Source: Candolleomyces eurysporus
Lineage: Eukaryota; Basidiomycota; Agaricomycetes; Agaricales; Psathyrellaceae
Direction of reading: 5' to 3'
DNA length: 64,000 bases
Assembly: GCA_027579435.1 (NCBI GenBank)
Contig: JANBPK010000708.1
Span: 124,001-188,000 of the forward strand
Part shown: in pieces, positions 12,463-22,378 of the stretch
Position numbering within the stretch: the stretch's first letter is position 1
Layout: each line of letters opens with the position of its first letter
Made by a program: the position numbers and the translations under genes
The notes under the pieces: model-generated
Databases searched by the model: none
The model's input: only the letters and a program-made list of their open reading frames with translations
What the model was told of the DNA's origin: nothing

Positions 12463-14663
12463 ATGNNANTGNNGNTGGGNAGTCAGTCCCCCGTGGCTGT
12501 GCCATTGCTGATCTCAGGGTCAACNGCTCGTCGTCCGAGTCGGTTTTCACATCCTCCACCGCCGTCAAGCGCCGAGCAACTCATCGTCGCATCCACGCAG
12601 ACTGGGGGCACTGAAATTACATGGACCCAATTNCCCCCTGTGCCATCTCGCGAATGGTCTCTCGAGCCAGAGACCGAATATCGTTTCGAGCTTGACCCTG
12701 GCACGACATTCGCCATCAAGGTTAGTCTTTCAGATCATATCGGAGGGCCAGTTGCGCCGAAGGAGTCCAAGGTCAAGAGGGAATGACAATGCTTGGTGTG
12801 TTCAGCTGATCAAGGGCCATGCGGAAGTCTTTGGTGCAGAGCTCGTGCAAGGCAGGACATACTTGTTCACCCAGGAATGCAAAGCGGCTCTCTATACATG
12901 GCACGGATGCACAATCGAGATGAGTAGCTTTTCCTAATCTCCTCTTCAATTCTATTTTATTCTACTTTCTCCCTCCCTTTGTCTGTCTGTTTTTCTCGAT
13001 GTCCGAATACCCGTCCTTATCTTTCGATTTTGTGAGCACATTACAGGCCAGGCATCCACAGAATACGTTTCAGAGGAGACCCCAATGTCTGCCTACGCTA
13101 ATGTGCACATAGCGTTGGAGCAAATGCGAGTGCGTGCTTTGAGCAAAGCCCGAGGATCGCCTTTGCCTCCCGGAGAAGATGCTGATCCTAAGCTCTGTGA
13201 AGCTCCCCGAGTCCTCATCTTGGGTCCAGAGAATGCCGGGAAAACAACTGTCGCCAAAATCCTCACCAACTACGCAGTTCGTGGAGGTCAAATTTGGACA
13301 CCGCTATTAGCCAACGTAGATCCCAGCGAGGTGAGCGAGCTCTGTGTCAACAGCGCCTCTTCTTACCAACCCAAATCTTCCAGGGTGCTTGGGCCATTCC
13401 TGGAACTCTGTCTGTGACACCGGTTTCGACCGCCATACCGACATACTCCCCGGCCAGTCCTTTAGGGTTCGCTGCAACATCAGCTCCTCTGGTTTCAGCT
13501 TCACATCAACATGTTCCTCTCGCCTATTGGTATGGGCATAGCGACACAAAACGGAACCCACTTCTCTTGGACAGACTGATTCGTAATCTGGGCGAGAATA
13601 TCAACGACAAGTTCGACCTGAATCCAGAAGGTAGGGCCTGGGGCTCGGGTATTTGCAGGGGGAGTAATCATCTAACCTTTGTTCTTTGTTTGACTGTAGC
13701 GAAGGCCGCTGGTATCATTGTCGACACCCCTGCCTCATTTGCTTCCAATTCGACGCCGGCTGAACACCGACAGAAGCTCATCAAGGCATGCGTAGATGCT
13801 TTTAGAAGTGAGTTCTGAGTCCTCTTTCTCTGCATGTTGCGAAGAGCTCAAGGCACGCTCAGTAAATGTAATCCTGGTTGTCGGCCACGAAAAACTGAAC
13901 GTCGAAATGCAACGCTCCTACGGGTCGTACGTTACAGTGGTGAAGATACCAAAGTCAGGAGGAGTGAGTTTAAAATGTGTAATAACCTCTGAGATTGACT
14001 TTGGCTTATCGATTCCCAGGTGGTCGAATTGGATCACAGCTATCGGGAAAGGGTGCAGAAGTATCAGCTACACACGTACATGTATGGTTACGCCGTCCAA
14101 CCACCAGCGGGTGTTACGACGGGAACCCTGGGCGGGGAAGCTCTTTCAGATCTCGTCCTATCACCGTCATCCACTGTGATTAAATTCGCAGACCTGTCAA
14201 TCTTTCGAATAGGCACAGGCAAGAGCCCCTTCAATTATTATCGGAATAGAGACGTGGATCTGATCCTTGTCTTTCATTGGATTATACAGAAACGATGGCT
14301 CCTTCGTCTGCGTTGCCAGTCGGAGCAGCCCGCGCTGTGTCTGAAATGCAGCCCGTCCGAGTCAATGCAGCCTCGCCTGGTTCTGGGCTGCTGAACGCCG
14401 TCCTGGCCGTGCTGGCGCCTCCGAACCCTGATGAAAATGAGCGGTACGATGAGGAGATTCTGGATCTCACGGTGACTGGTTTCATTTACATGTGGGTGGA
14501 CACACTCTCGGCTGGTATGGGCGCTGCAGAAGGCTGATTGATTTATGTCCGTAGCACCCAGATGGACGCGAGACAGAAAAAGATGACTATATTGTCGCCC
14601 AATCAGGGCTCGGTTGTCGGGAGAACGGCGATCGTTGGCTCATTCGAATACCAGGATCTGTAG
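12463..14663 (+). CDS. CLP1: CLP1-type polynucleotide kinase / mRNA 3'-end processing factor
   Basis: Clp1 is a subunit of the cleavage factor for mRNA 3' ends and, in some organisms, an RNA 5'-OH kinase. The N-terminal beta domain is visible as EWSLEPETEYRFELDPG, then after an intron LIKGHAEVFGAELVQGRTY. The P-loop is at about 13220-13255: LILGPENAGKTTVAK. Family motifs follow: NVDPSE, GAWAIPGTLSVTP, VPLAYWYGH, IVDTPASF. The last intron runs from GTGGGTGG (about 14492) to TAG at 14550. Splicing it restores FIYITQMDARQKKMTILSPN and ends GSFEYQDL, stop 14661-14663. The exact start is masked by a cluster of Ns at 12466-12480. The P-loop is intact; kinase activity cannot be decided from sequence. 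Confidence 0.88.
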
Positions 14664-14912
14664 AAAGAAGTATACATGTAGCTCCGTCCGAAGTCCGAAT
14701 ATACACCTCTTTCCGAGAGCATGAGGCGCAGTTGTGTGTGGAGGATGGGTGTCCGATAGGGAGAAGCCGAGTCCAACCGGCCGGGCCGAGCGGTAAGCGG
14801 GTGAGAGGTGGCAGTTTTTGGTCACGGGAAGGCGTTTTGTCAGTCTTCCGTTGGCGTCCAGCCTTCTTGTTATCGCACCGAGCACACACCACACGCGAGG
14901 GCAGACCCCAGN

Positions 14913-15868
14913 ATGTCTGCTTTTCGCCGCGTATTCAATGCGCTGCCAGCAACGCGCAGGCAGTATTCAGTATTCTCCTCCAAGCCAGGCGGGGGCCGCT
15001 ACTTCAACTCTGCAAAGGCCAACAAGACGCCCGTCGTAGCAGCCAAGAGCAACAGCAAGTCGGACTCGTCCTCCTCCCCCAAGGANCCCGGCAACGACAG
15101 CAACAGCGCCGACGACACAACAGATGGTACGAGCAGTAGTGAACCCCAGGCGTCCAGGACCGTGGCTGATACCCAGGCGTCGTTGTCGTCATCGACNACC
15201 ACCCCCCCAACCCCCTGCAGGTGCTGTGCAGGAACCCGACAACAGAGCGTCTCAGGCTGCAGCGGACAGCTCAGAGGCCATAGACGAGTTTGCCTCGCCG
15301 CAAGCTGCCCACCCCACGGTTTCGGCCAACGACTTCAAGCTCCACCAGTTCTTCTCCCTCCACCGACCACTCCTGCTCTTGCACAACANCCCCGGCCATG
15401 TTCACCCCCGGACCTTCTCTAGACTCCGTCTTTGGGGTGCAGAGGGCCCAGGCGGACGGGCATGCCGCCCCCATCTCGGTGTTTGAAGACCACCCGGCGG
15501 ACTCTTCGATAGATGCTGATGCTGTTGCCGCGCGTCAGCTGGGGCGAGCCTTGGCCATGAGCAAGATAGGGGCCCGCGTTTCTTGGGAAGGGACCCTGAC
15601 AAGGCTAGGCCTCGACCCCTCCAAGGAACCTGAACGAGTAGAATTGCAGGAGCAGATGGATAAGGACTGGGAGGACGTCCAGATCCTGCTGGATAGTACC
15701 AAGAGGAAGAGGCGAAAGAAGATGAAGAAGCATAAGTGAGTACTATTATTATCACTCACAGCTCGTTCACTGTAGAAGCTGGTTTGCTGACTGTCCTTTT
15801 TCTTTTTCCTTGCTAGGCTTAAGAAGCGACGAAAGGCCACACGTTCTTCGCGGCTGAAGCTGAAGTAG
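14913..15868 (+). CDS. COX24: Mitochondrial small ribosomal subunit protein mS38 (COX24/AURKAIP1 type)
   Basis: The start at 14913 gives MSAFRRVFNALPATRRQYS, an Arg-rich mitochondrial presequence. The middle is low-complexity Ser/Thr/Pro. The diagnostic part is the C-terminus: STKRKRRKKMKKHK, intron 15736-15816, then LKKRRKATRSSRLKLK and stop 15866-15868. This very basic KMKKHKLKKRRK core is the mS38/DUF1713 signature. The reading frame changes between about 15190 and 15290, near an N and two C-runs. I take that as sequence error rather than a second intron, though a small intron beginning CAG/GTGCTG cannot be excluded. The downstream exon also has NMR-like acidic segment WEDVQILLDS before the basic core. 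Confidence 0.8.
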
Positions 15869-16276
15869 ACTCGACGCATGTGCATGGCATCCCTTTCATC
15901 CTGCACCGAACAATGGTTTTACTACTTGGCCTTAGGACATCCTCGAAGCTAATGACATCGGTATATCACCCCTCGCATTAATTCCATTTCATTTTATATT
16001 ACCATAAATTCTTCAATCGTAAGATTCATCTAATCGGTCATACAAGTATCGCAAGCCCTATGCCCTGTTGTACAGTGGTACGTATGAAGAGGGAAAGAAA
16101 AGAAGGAGAAGGAGAGGGGTTTCAACCTTTCCGCGAGGCGAGTCAAATAGAGTGAAAGGAGGTGAAGCATACGAAGCTGTCAAAGCACAGGAGCGTGTAT
16201 GAAAGAAAAAGCGAAAGCAAAAAGGGACCATCTCCGTTAAATTCCTGAACCCCAAAGCTCCTCACCTTGGTGAATT
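15869..16276. other. Intergenic, convergent 3' ends
   Basis: Stretch of about 400 bases between the mS38 stop and the stop of the minus-strand gene. It is AT-richer with purine runs. No exon, RNA gene or repeat was recognised; it should contain two 3' UTRs. Confidence 0.5.
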
Positions 16277-17761
16277 CTATGTAACAGTTACGATCTCACC
16301 TCTCCCATCCTTCAGTACAACGAGTTCGCACTCGATCTTCTCCCCAGTATCAAGACACCACACGTCCGTAGGGTCAACCGAGTTGATCTTGATCCCCCGT
16401 TTCTCAAAGAACGACCGTCCCAATACGACGTCAAAGTGAGGCTCTTCCGAAAGATAGACTTCAATCATCACGGGCTTTAATCCGTTATCAGGTGCAGTGG
16501 CTTCGTTGGGGTTGGGTTTCTTCGCCTTCATCGTCCTCTTTGAGTGTTCGGATCGAATGCTGGCACTGCTCTTCATGTTGGGCTGTTGCTGTTGCTGCTG
16601 CTGTTGACGTGCACCACCGCCTCCCCCATGAGCATGTCGGTGACCCGTCTGAGGAGGTGCGAGTAAACCCATGCTATCCATACGGGGTGACGAGTAGGGC
16701 GAATGAGATCGCATAGACAGCGATGAGGGCTTCACTCCCAAGGTCTGGTTCTGGCTTGCGGAGAGGGAAGGATTTGCAGGGAGGTACCCTGCACCCGGAC
16801 CGTGGATATCATCATGGTATTCGGGCCCTGGTGAGGAGGCCGACGGTGTTAGGGTGATAGGCCATTCACCTATAGACACAAGCCCGCCGTAGCCGTAGCT
16901 TCCAGGTACCGCGTCCTGGGGCACAAAGCCGTGCTTGACAGCGAATTTGCGGGACATGTAGACGTGTCGGTGGCCTGCTTTTAAGAGCATACGTACTGTT
17001 TAGATCGAGGAAGAGAGATCCGAAGGTCAGATGAAGCAAATGGCAATAACGACGGAAAAGAAATGTACCGTTCTCCACAGGCCCAACACTCCCAATGACA
17101 GTCCTCACCCCATTCTCCGAATGAAACTTCTCGAAATCTCTCTTCAGCTTTGGGGTCTTAGCTTCCTCCTCATCCTCGTCTTTGGTTTGCCCACTCTTCC
17201 CGCTCTTCCTCGACGCCCTTGAAGGTGGTCGGCCAGAGGCGAGTTGCGGATGACAATGGTGCGCTCGCGAAGGGTGGAAGAGGTAGTACGAGGAATTGCA
17301 GTACGCTGGCGGCACGGGGAGCGGTTCAGCGGGGTTGTGCAAGTGCAGTGTAGGTGTCGTTACAGCGTTGCGGTGATGCTGCCCAGAGTTACTCTTGTCC
17401 GGCAGGGTAACGCGGGAGGTCGAGGCCACGCGTTCAGGATNGGGGGTCTGACGGCGCCTNCCCCTGCTGCGTTCACCTCCTTCTCTTCTTGTTGTCTCCA
17501 GGAGAATATGGCATAGTCCGAATCTGATAAGGTACGGTCTGAGTGAACGGCGAGATCAACATGAATGCGATTGGTCGTACCATCATCCAAGTTCCAGACC
17601 GAGCCGTTGTACTCGTATTTCAGCCATCCCGGGCCTACTGCCTGGCCACGATACTCGGTATGAGCCTTCCTGCTGAGCTTGTCGTAGAGGTCGTCGAGGG
17701 ATTCTTGCGTCACTGCACATTCGATGTGATCATCAACTCCAGCCGAGGTGGAAGTGGTCAA
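16277..17761 (-). CDS. Conserved-looking fungal protein of unknown function with polyGln tract and retropepsin-like tail
   Basis: Three exons are supported. Exon 1 starts at 17761 (MTTSTSAGVDDHIECAVTQE) and has SDYAIFSWRQQ near its end, a pattern seen in PB1-like folds. Exon 2 is Pro/Ser-rich and ends SVGPVEN. The intron from about 17069 to 16994 splices N/VRMLLKAGHRHVYMSRKF in frame. Exon 3 holds GGGGGARQQQQQQQQP (pure Gln run at about 16570-16600), a Ser-rich linker, KPVMIEVYLSEEPHFDVVLG, RSFFEKRGIKINSVDPTDVW and a C-terminus ending GEIVTVT. The DVVLGRSFFEKRGI segment resembles the distal part of retropepsin-like domains, but the catalytic Asp-Thr/Ser-Gly is not evident, so peptidase activity is not claimed. 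An N lies in the exon 1/2 boundary region. Confidence 0.55.
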
Positions 17762-18167
17762 GCTTACAAGAATGGATAATTGCGAATGACGTGCTGGGCG
17801 TGTGGACGTTTAGCACCGACGGAGCTGCAGAGGGCATCCTGGGGTACATGTAAACCAGGACTTGTAACCAGGAGAAGCTAATATGAGGGTGAGAAGGAGT
17901 TTAGAAGAAGAAGATTCTGAGTCGGACTTTGTTCATGGTTGGAAATGGAACGGAATCGGACGGCCAAAGCAAGCCGATGATACAATGATTATATGAATAC
18001 AGCTTTCGATCGATGATGATGACAAAAATGCTCAGTTATTACTACGAAAGCAATGAAATGCGACAGAAGTAGAGATTGGGGACAAATACAAGAGAGAAAT
18101 TGAATCCAAAGCGAGAGAAACAAAGAAAGATCATAGGATGACGAATACGGCTGAGAAGGGAGCCGAA
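17762..18167. other. Intergenic; 5' region of the polyGln gene and 3' UTR of UBC9
   Basis: About 400 bases, purine-rich on the plus strand. No coding exon or repeat was recognised. It probably holds the promoter of the gene starting at 17761 and the UBC9 3' UTR. Confidence 0.4.
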
Positions 18168-19182
18168 CTACTTGGGGGCGTTTTCTCGGGCCTGCAATTT
18201 GACTCTTTTCCTAATGCAATCGTCAGTTGGCAGTAAAAGTAGGGTTGAAATAAGACGTACTCGTAGGCCGCACGGTCGTTCCTATATCAAGAGGGATAAG
18301 TCGGTAGGTTGCTTTAGAAGAGAGGGCCACTTACTTGAACATAGTATAAGCATCACTTTGCGCAGGATCATTGACATTGGGATCGTCTAGCAGATCTTGG
18401 ATACCGAGCACGATCTAACAGCAGGTCAGGGAAGGCATTCTCGGATGGTCAAGAAGCTGTTACTTGTTTGATAGTGATTGCAGGCTTCCATGACTTTTCC
18501 TCATCCAGAATAGACAGACAGACGGTGCCAGAGGGATATACGTTGGGGTGGAACAGAGGAGGGGTGAATTTGCCTGCCCATTAAGAGCATTGAGAACAAG
18601 TCTTCGGTGAAGCATCAGAGCAACTTACACTTGGGAGGCTTCGATGGGTAGTCTGCAATTTGAAGCCAGTTAGTTGAAGATATGTTGAATGTGATACGAT
18701 TAGCACACCTTCAGGGAACGTCATGGACAGTTTGTACAAACCACCATCCCAGGGAGTCTATGTGGCAAAGCGTAAGTTTTCGAGCGTATGAAGGTACTGG
18801 GGTGCAGGAGACGCGTCATTACGCGCCCGATGAGAAGGAACATGGGGATCATAGACGGATTTATGGTCGAGCACCGAGAAAGAACAAGAACATACCCCAG
18901 TTTTTCCAGGGATTCCGACTTCCCATTCCATCAGGTTCATGGACCCATCTGCTGCTTTGCTCGGCTTGGCGTAAAATCCCTGCAGAGAGAGGAAGAATGA
19001 ATTTCAAGATTCTCAGACAGTATAGCAATAAAGTCCGTCGTCCAGCTCAACCTCAAAGTCGAGCTTGGACGAAGCGAAGGTGACAATCGCCCAAACAGCT
19101 AAGCGAGATAACTCACGAATGGATGGTCTTTTCGCCATTGCTTGCGCTCTTCTGCAAGTCTGAGTCTGCATATACCAGACAT
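18168..19182 (-). CDS. UBC9: SUMO-conjugating enzyme E2 (Ubc9)
   Basis: Ubc9 accepts SUMO from the E1 on its active Cys and transfers it to lysines of nuclear proteins. The start at 19182 reads [20 protein letters not shown] then PF, intron, [19 protein letters not shown] and EVGIPGKTG. The next intron begins GTATGTTC, followed by [16 protein letters not shown]. Downstream short exons cover the [18 protein letters not shown] block, which contains the catalytic Cys, and KPAITIKQI. The last exon ends [13 protein letters not shown] at stop 18168. Order and length agree with the single-domain family of about 157 residues. At least five introns are present, and all motifs seen are intact. Confidence 0.92.
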
Positions 19183-20259
19183 CGTTCGCTTCGTGTGGGG
19201 TAGAGGGAGAAGAGTTGAGAAATGAGTCGAAAGGGTAGAGGTCGGTCCTCAGCTAACCGCCAGGCACGGCCAATTAAAGCTGAGTCAGCAAGCGCAGATC
19301 CTAATAGTGGCAAATAGCGCACTCACGCCGCCAGTAGAATTCGATCTCGTACTATATGCGGCGAGCCCTCAACGAAAGTGCGGCGTGAAGATTGACAACT
19401 TCAACCCTCCAACCCAGTCAATAGACAGAAGGTAAAGCCGGGACCTTTGAATGGAAGATGACTCAATGGAGCACGTCTCCATCTCCCCCGCGAACCCCGC
19501 GACGGCCGAATGTACCACCGTCTATTTTCAAGCCAGCATAGGGACCTAATTCGCTTCCTTCTTGTGCGGTAATGGAAACCTTGTTGAACGCCGTTCCCAA
19601 ATCTCCATTCCCCCCTCCCCAGAACGATCCGGGGGTGCCTATCAATTCCAAGGAACACATTGACTCAAATGTATACGTTGAGTCAATGATTGTGGCTCGC
19701 TGTTTGCAAGCAGTACGGTAACACAACCCAAATGGCTTCGATGCGAGCTCCTCCGAGTCCGACGGATGAAAGTTTCCCAAATGCGTCCTTCGTCCTGCGA
19801 TGGCCCTCGATCGAGAGATGGAAGCCCGAGACGGAGGAGCATGAACCAGGGACTACCTGGTTCAGGCTACTCCGTGACTCGGATACAACACGCACGACTG
19901 TATAGCTTTCCCTGTGCTACCAGTGCTTCCTACAGGACCGTTGACCAGCAATCAAACTGTAATCTGCACAGCACTTCAAACCTGCGCCATACTCGTGATT
20001 GGCATAAGCTTCGTTTGGAATGCGCATTGCGCATTATAGTTAGCTCTTCGATCCCTGTGCAGTCGCGCAGCCCTGTGCTGACTCGCAGGATGCAAAGGTG
20101 CACCCTGACATCAGCTTTTGCTGGAACAGCCACACGGACTGACTGGCAACCAATCTGTGCGGCGATCTAACCCCCCCTGCCGATTTTGGGATTGGGATGA
20201 GCCTCATCGGGAATCTGCATTGCACAATGCAGTCGGCTATTGGCGGCATGAGCCCGCAG
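19183..20259. other. Intergenic, no recognised gene
   Basis: More than 1 kb between UBC9 and the first family X copy. Open frames on the minus strand at 19401-19780 lack any recognisable domain, intron pattern or paralogue here. No repeat or RNA gene was recognised. It contains the UBC9 promoter at its left and the TATA-bearing promoter of the next gene at its right. Confidence 0.4.
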
Positions 20260-20266
20260 TATAAAT
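20260..20266 (+). promoter_or_regulatory. TATA box (TATAAAT) of family X copy A
   Basis: TATAAAT lies 48 bases before the ATG at 20314. The same heptamer precedes copy B (minus strand) at a similar distance, which supports a real promoter element. Confidence 0.5.
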
Positions 20267-20313
20267 TGCTCTAGCACTTCGGTGACCTCCATCTCTTCAA
20301 ACCACGCTCACCC

Positions 20314-21268
20314 ATGAACACAAGGCAACCAGACCTCAAAGAACACAGGACAGCACTGCAGGCCGACCCTGATGTTGTCTACGCCGCAAGCCAGGGCTTC
20401 CACAATCTCGTGGAATGGTTCAAGACCCAGAACTGCGATGTCCTCTCCAGGATAGACGACGTCCAGGAATACGAAGAGAAACACCGCGCGCATGCCCAGA
20501 ACCCTGAAGTGGTTGACCTCCCGTCTGCCCCCCCCTCCTGCCAATCTGACCGCCATAGTCCAGCTCGACAAGAATAGCTTCTTCCTGACTCCCGACAGTA
20601 ACTGGACCCTTAGATCAAATATCCCCTTCGAAAAAATCAGATCTTCAGCGGTTGCAAGACCACCCCCTGGTTCCCCAGAACTCGCCAATGATTTTCAAGT
20701 CGCGTATAACCACATAGTCGACTCGATGAGGGCCTGTCCATCGGGTGAAGGGACCACAGCGCTGCGGCCCGCTGGGGTTATCGACCCAAAGAAGCCTGAA
20801 GGCTTTGGGATCAAGGTCAGCCATCGGGTCTTCGTTGTAAGTCATCCTTCCTTCTGCCAGCCCATTATCATGGGACTAATTGATATGCAGAAAAAGCAGG
20901 AAGACGACGACGATTATGACGAGAACATCATTGAAACATGGCCGGTAGGCCCACAGGCGGCACCCGAGCTGGAGAGGATTAAACGGACTCACAACGCAGT
21001 ACCCATCCCAGCATATAACATTGCGGGCCAGGCGATCCCCCCGGCACAGTATGCCACCGAGCTCCAAGGTGCTACTGTCTCTTTGACGTTCCACCTCAAG
21101 CATTGGGTCATCCAGAACAAGCACACCTTCACAGCAGACATCGAATCGGTCCAGGTTCTTGTTCCTGCTCCGCCGCCTACACCCAGGAAGAAGGGTAACC
21201 CGAGTCGAAGGACGAACAACCGTTCTGGTGACAATGCGGGAGGCCCCACGCGAACGAGGGTGTTCTAA
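20314..21268 (+). CDS. Family X protein, copy A (unknown function)
   Basis: Not recognised as any named family. The start is MNTRQPDLKEHRTALQADPD; the N-terminal region ends EVVDLPSAPP at a run of eight C (about 20533). The frame shifts by one there and continues as PPPPANLTAIVQLDKNSFFL, TPDSNWTL, then GVIDPKKPEGFGIKVSHRVF. An intron at 20837-20890 is followed by an acidic run and ETWPVGPQAAPELERIK, AVPIPAYNIAGQAIPPAQY and LTFHLKHWVIQNKHTFTADI. The tail is basic, Pro-rich and ends TRTRVF. Paralogues B, C, D and the broken A2 share the same order. The shift falls in a polyproline C-run and is probably a homopolymer artefact. The basic tail may be a nuclear signal (inference). Confidence 0.6.
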
Positions 21269-21540
21269 CCCTTGGGCAGCCTTTGAACAGTCCCTTTCGA
21301 GTGACCCGTTCCATACACCACTCATTCTGTTGGTTCTAGTTAGCAAAGGACTCCCTATCTTGAAGTCAAAATAAGTAATTGTATAGTAAGATATCCAACA
21401 ATGTAAAGTATATACGGTTGAATCAAGTGTCAAATCAAGATGGTGGAGCGCCTTGTAAGCGAGCTGGTCATTGCACAAGGTGACATGTGAGAGACCGTCG
21501 TCGTTTGATTTTGCTCCGTATTGGGATCATCAAGGCCACC

Positions 21541-22127
21541 ATGAATGAACAAGAACTCGAGACCATCCGCGAGAAGCTGAGAGACAGGTGCTCTTTTTTC
21601 GCGGATCCTGACCTCCCGGGACGCCTCCAGTGGTTCGAATTCCAAGAGTGCGACGTTGTCATCACCCAGGAGGCAGCGCAAAAACACGAGGAAGCGAACG
21701 CCGCATATCGTCGACGCCAGCTGAAAGAGCCGCCGTGCCCACCTCCTGCTGCGATTTTTGGCGCCATCGTATGCCTCAGCGAAGAACACTTCATCACAGC
21801 ATGCAGTGACTGGAATCCCGATGTCACTCCCCGTCGAGATGGCCCTAGGAAACTCGCAGGTGAGGCCTTCAGCCATGGCTGAAGATCCTGGTGCTACTCC
21901 CCTCGCAGGAGACTTCGAAGCTGGTTGGGTAAAACCGAAATAGTTTGGTCAGAGGGTTTCCCGGCTGACGAATGGTGGAGGTTCCAAGAATCTGCGGAAC
22001 TATCGATTGGCTTGCGGATAGGTTCGACGACTTTTACGATCCTTACACCGCCATTCCTCCGACCCCGATGAAGAGGGTGAAGCTGAATAAGGAGGAAGGG
22101 GAAGAAGGGCAAGCATGCCTCTACTGA
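21541..22127 (+). pseudogene. Family X relic, copy A2 (truncated, frameshifted)
   Basis: The start is MNEQELETIREKLRDRCSFF, then LQWFEFQECDVVITQEA and the polyPro-linked AIVCLSEEHFITACSDWNPD, which align with copies A and D. After DGPRKLAG the homologous continuation VRPSAMAEDPGATPLAGDFE lies in another frame. Only a short C-terminal trace remains (YDPYTAIPPTPMKRVKLN at about 22035-22095), similar to the tail of copy C. The conserved GVID...GHRVF and HLxHW cores are missing. I read it as a decayed member. Confidence 0.6.
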
Positions 22128-22378
22128 AGACATCAGATTGATATTAAGACACGTGGTCTCTGAGAAGAATTGCCACCAGCGAAACAACAATCCCTCCAGA
22201 GGCCATGCAGGCAGTGGGAATGGATAGACTCGGAGCACTTACATAGGACTGGATGGTATGGAGTTATTGCCAATGTAGTATACAGAAACGCTTTACAACA
22301 CTTTACAACACGAAAAGACAAATCAATAGACGCTCGTTAGGACAAATAGCGAGAATGTCAAACGCATGGAGAAATCCT

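Noticed and set aside
20492..20545. Family X copy A as a pseudogene because of its frameshift
   Set aside because: The same break occurs at the same C-tract in copies B and D, where an N marks uncertainty. Everything before and after is conserved.
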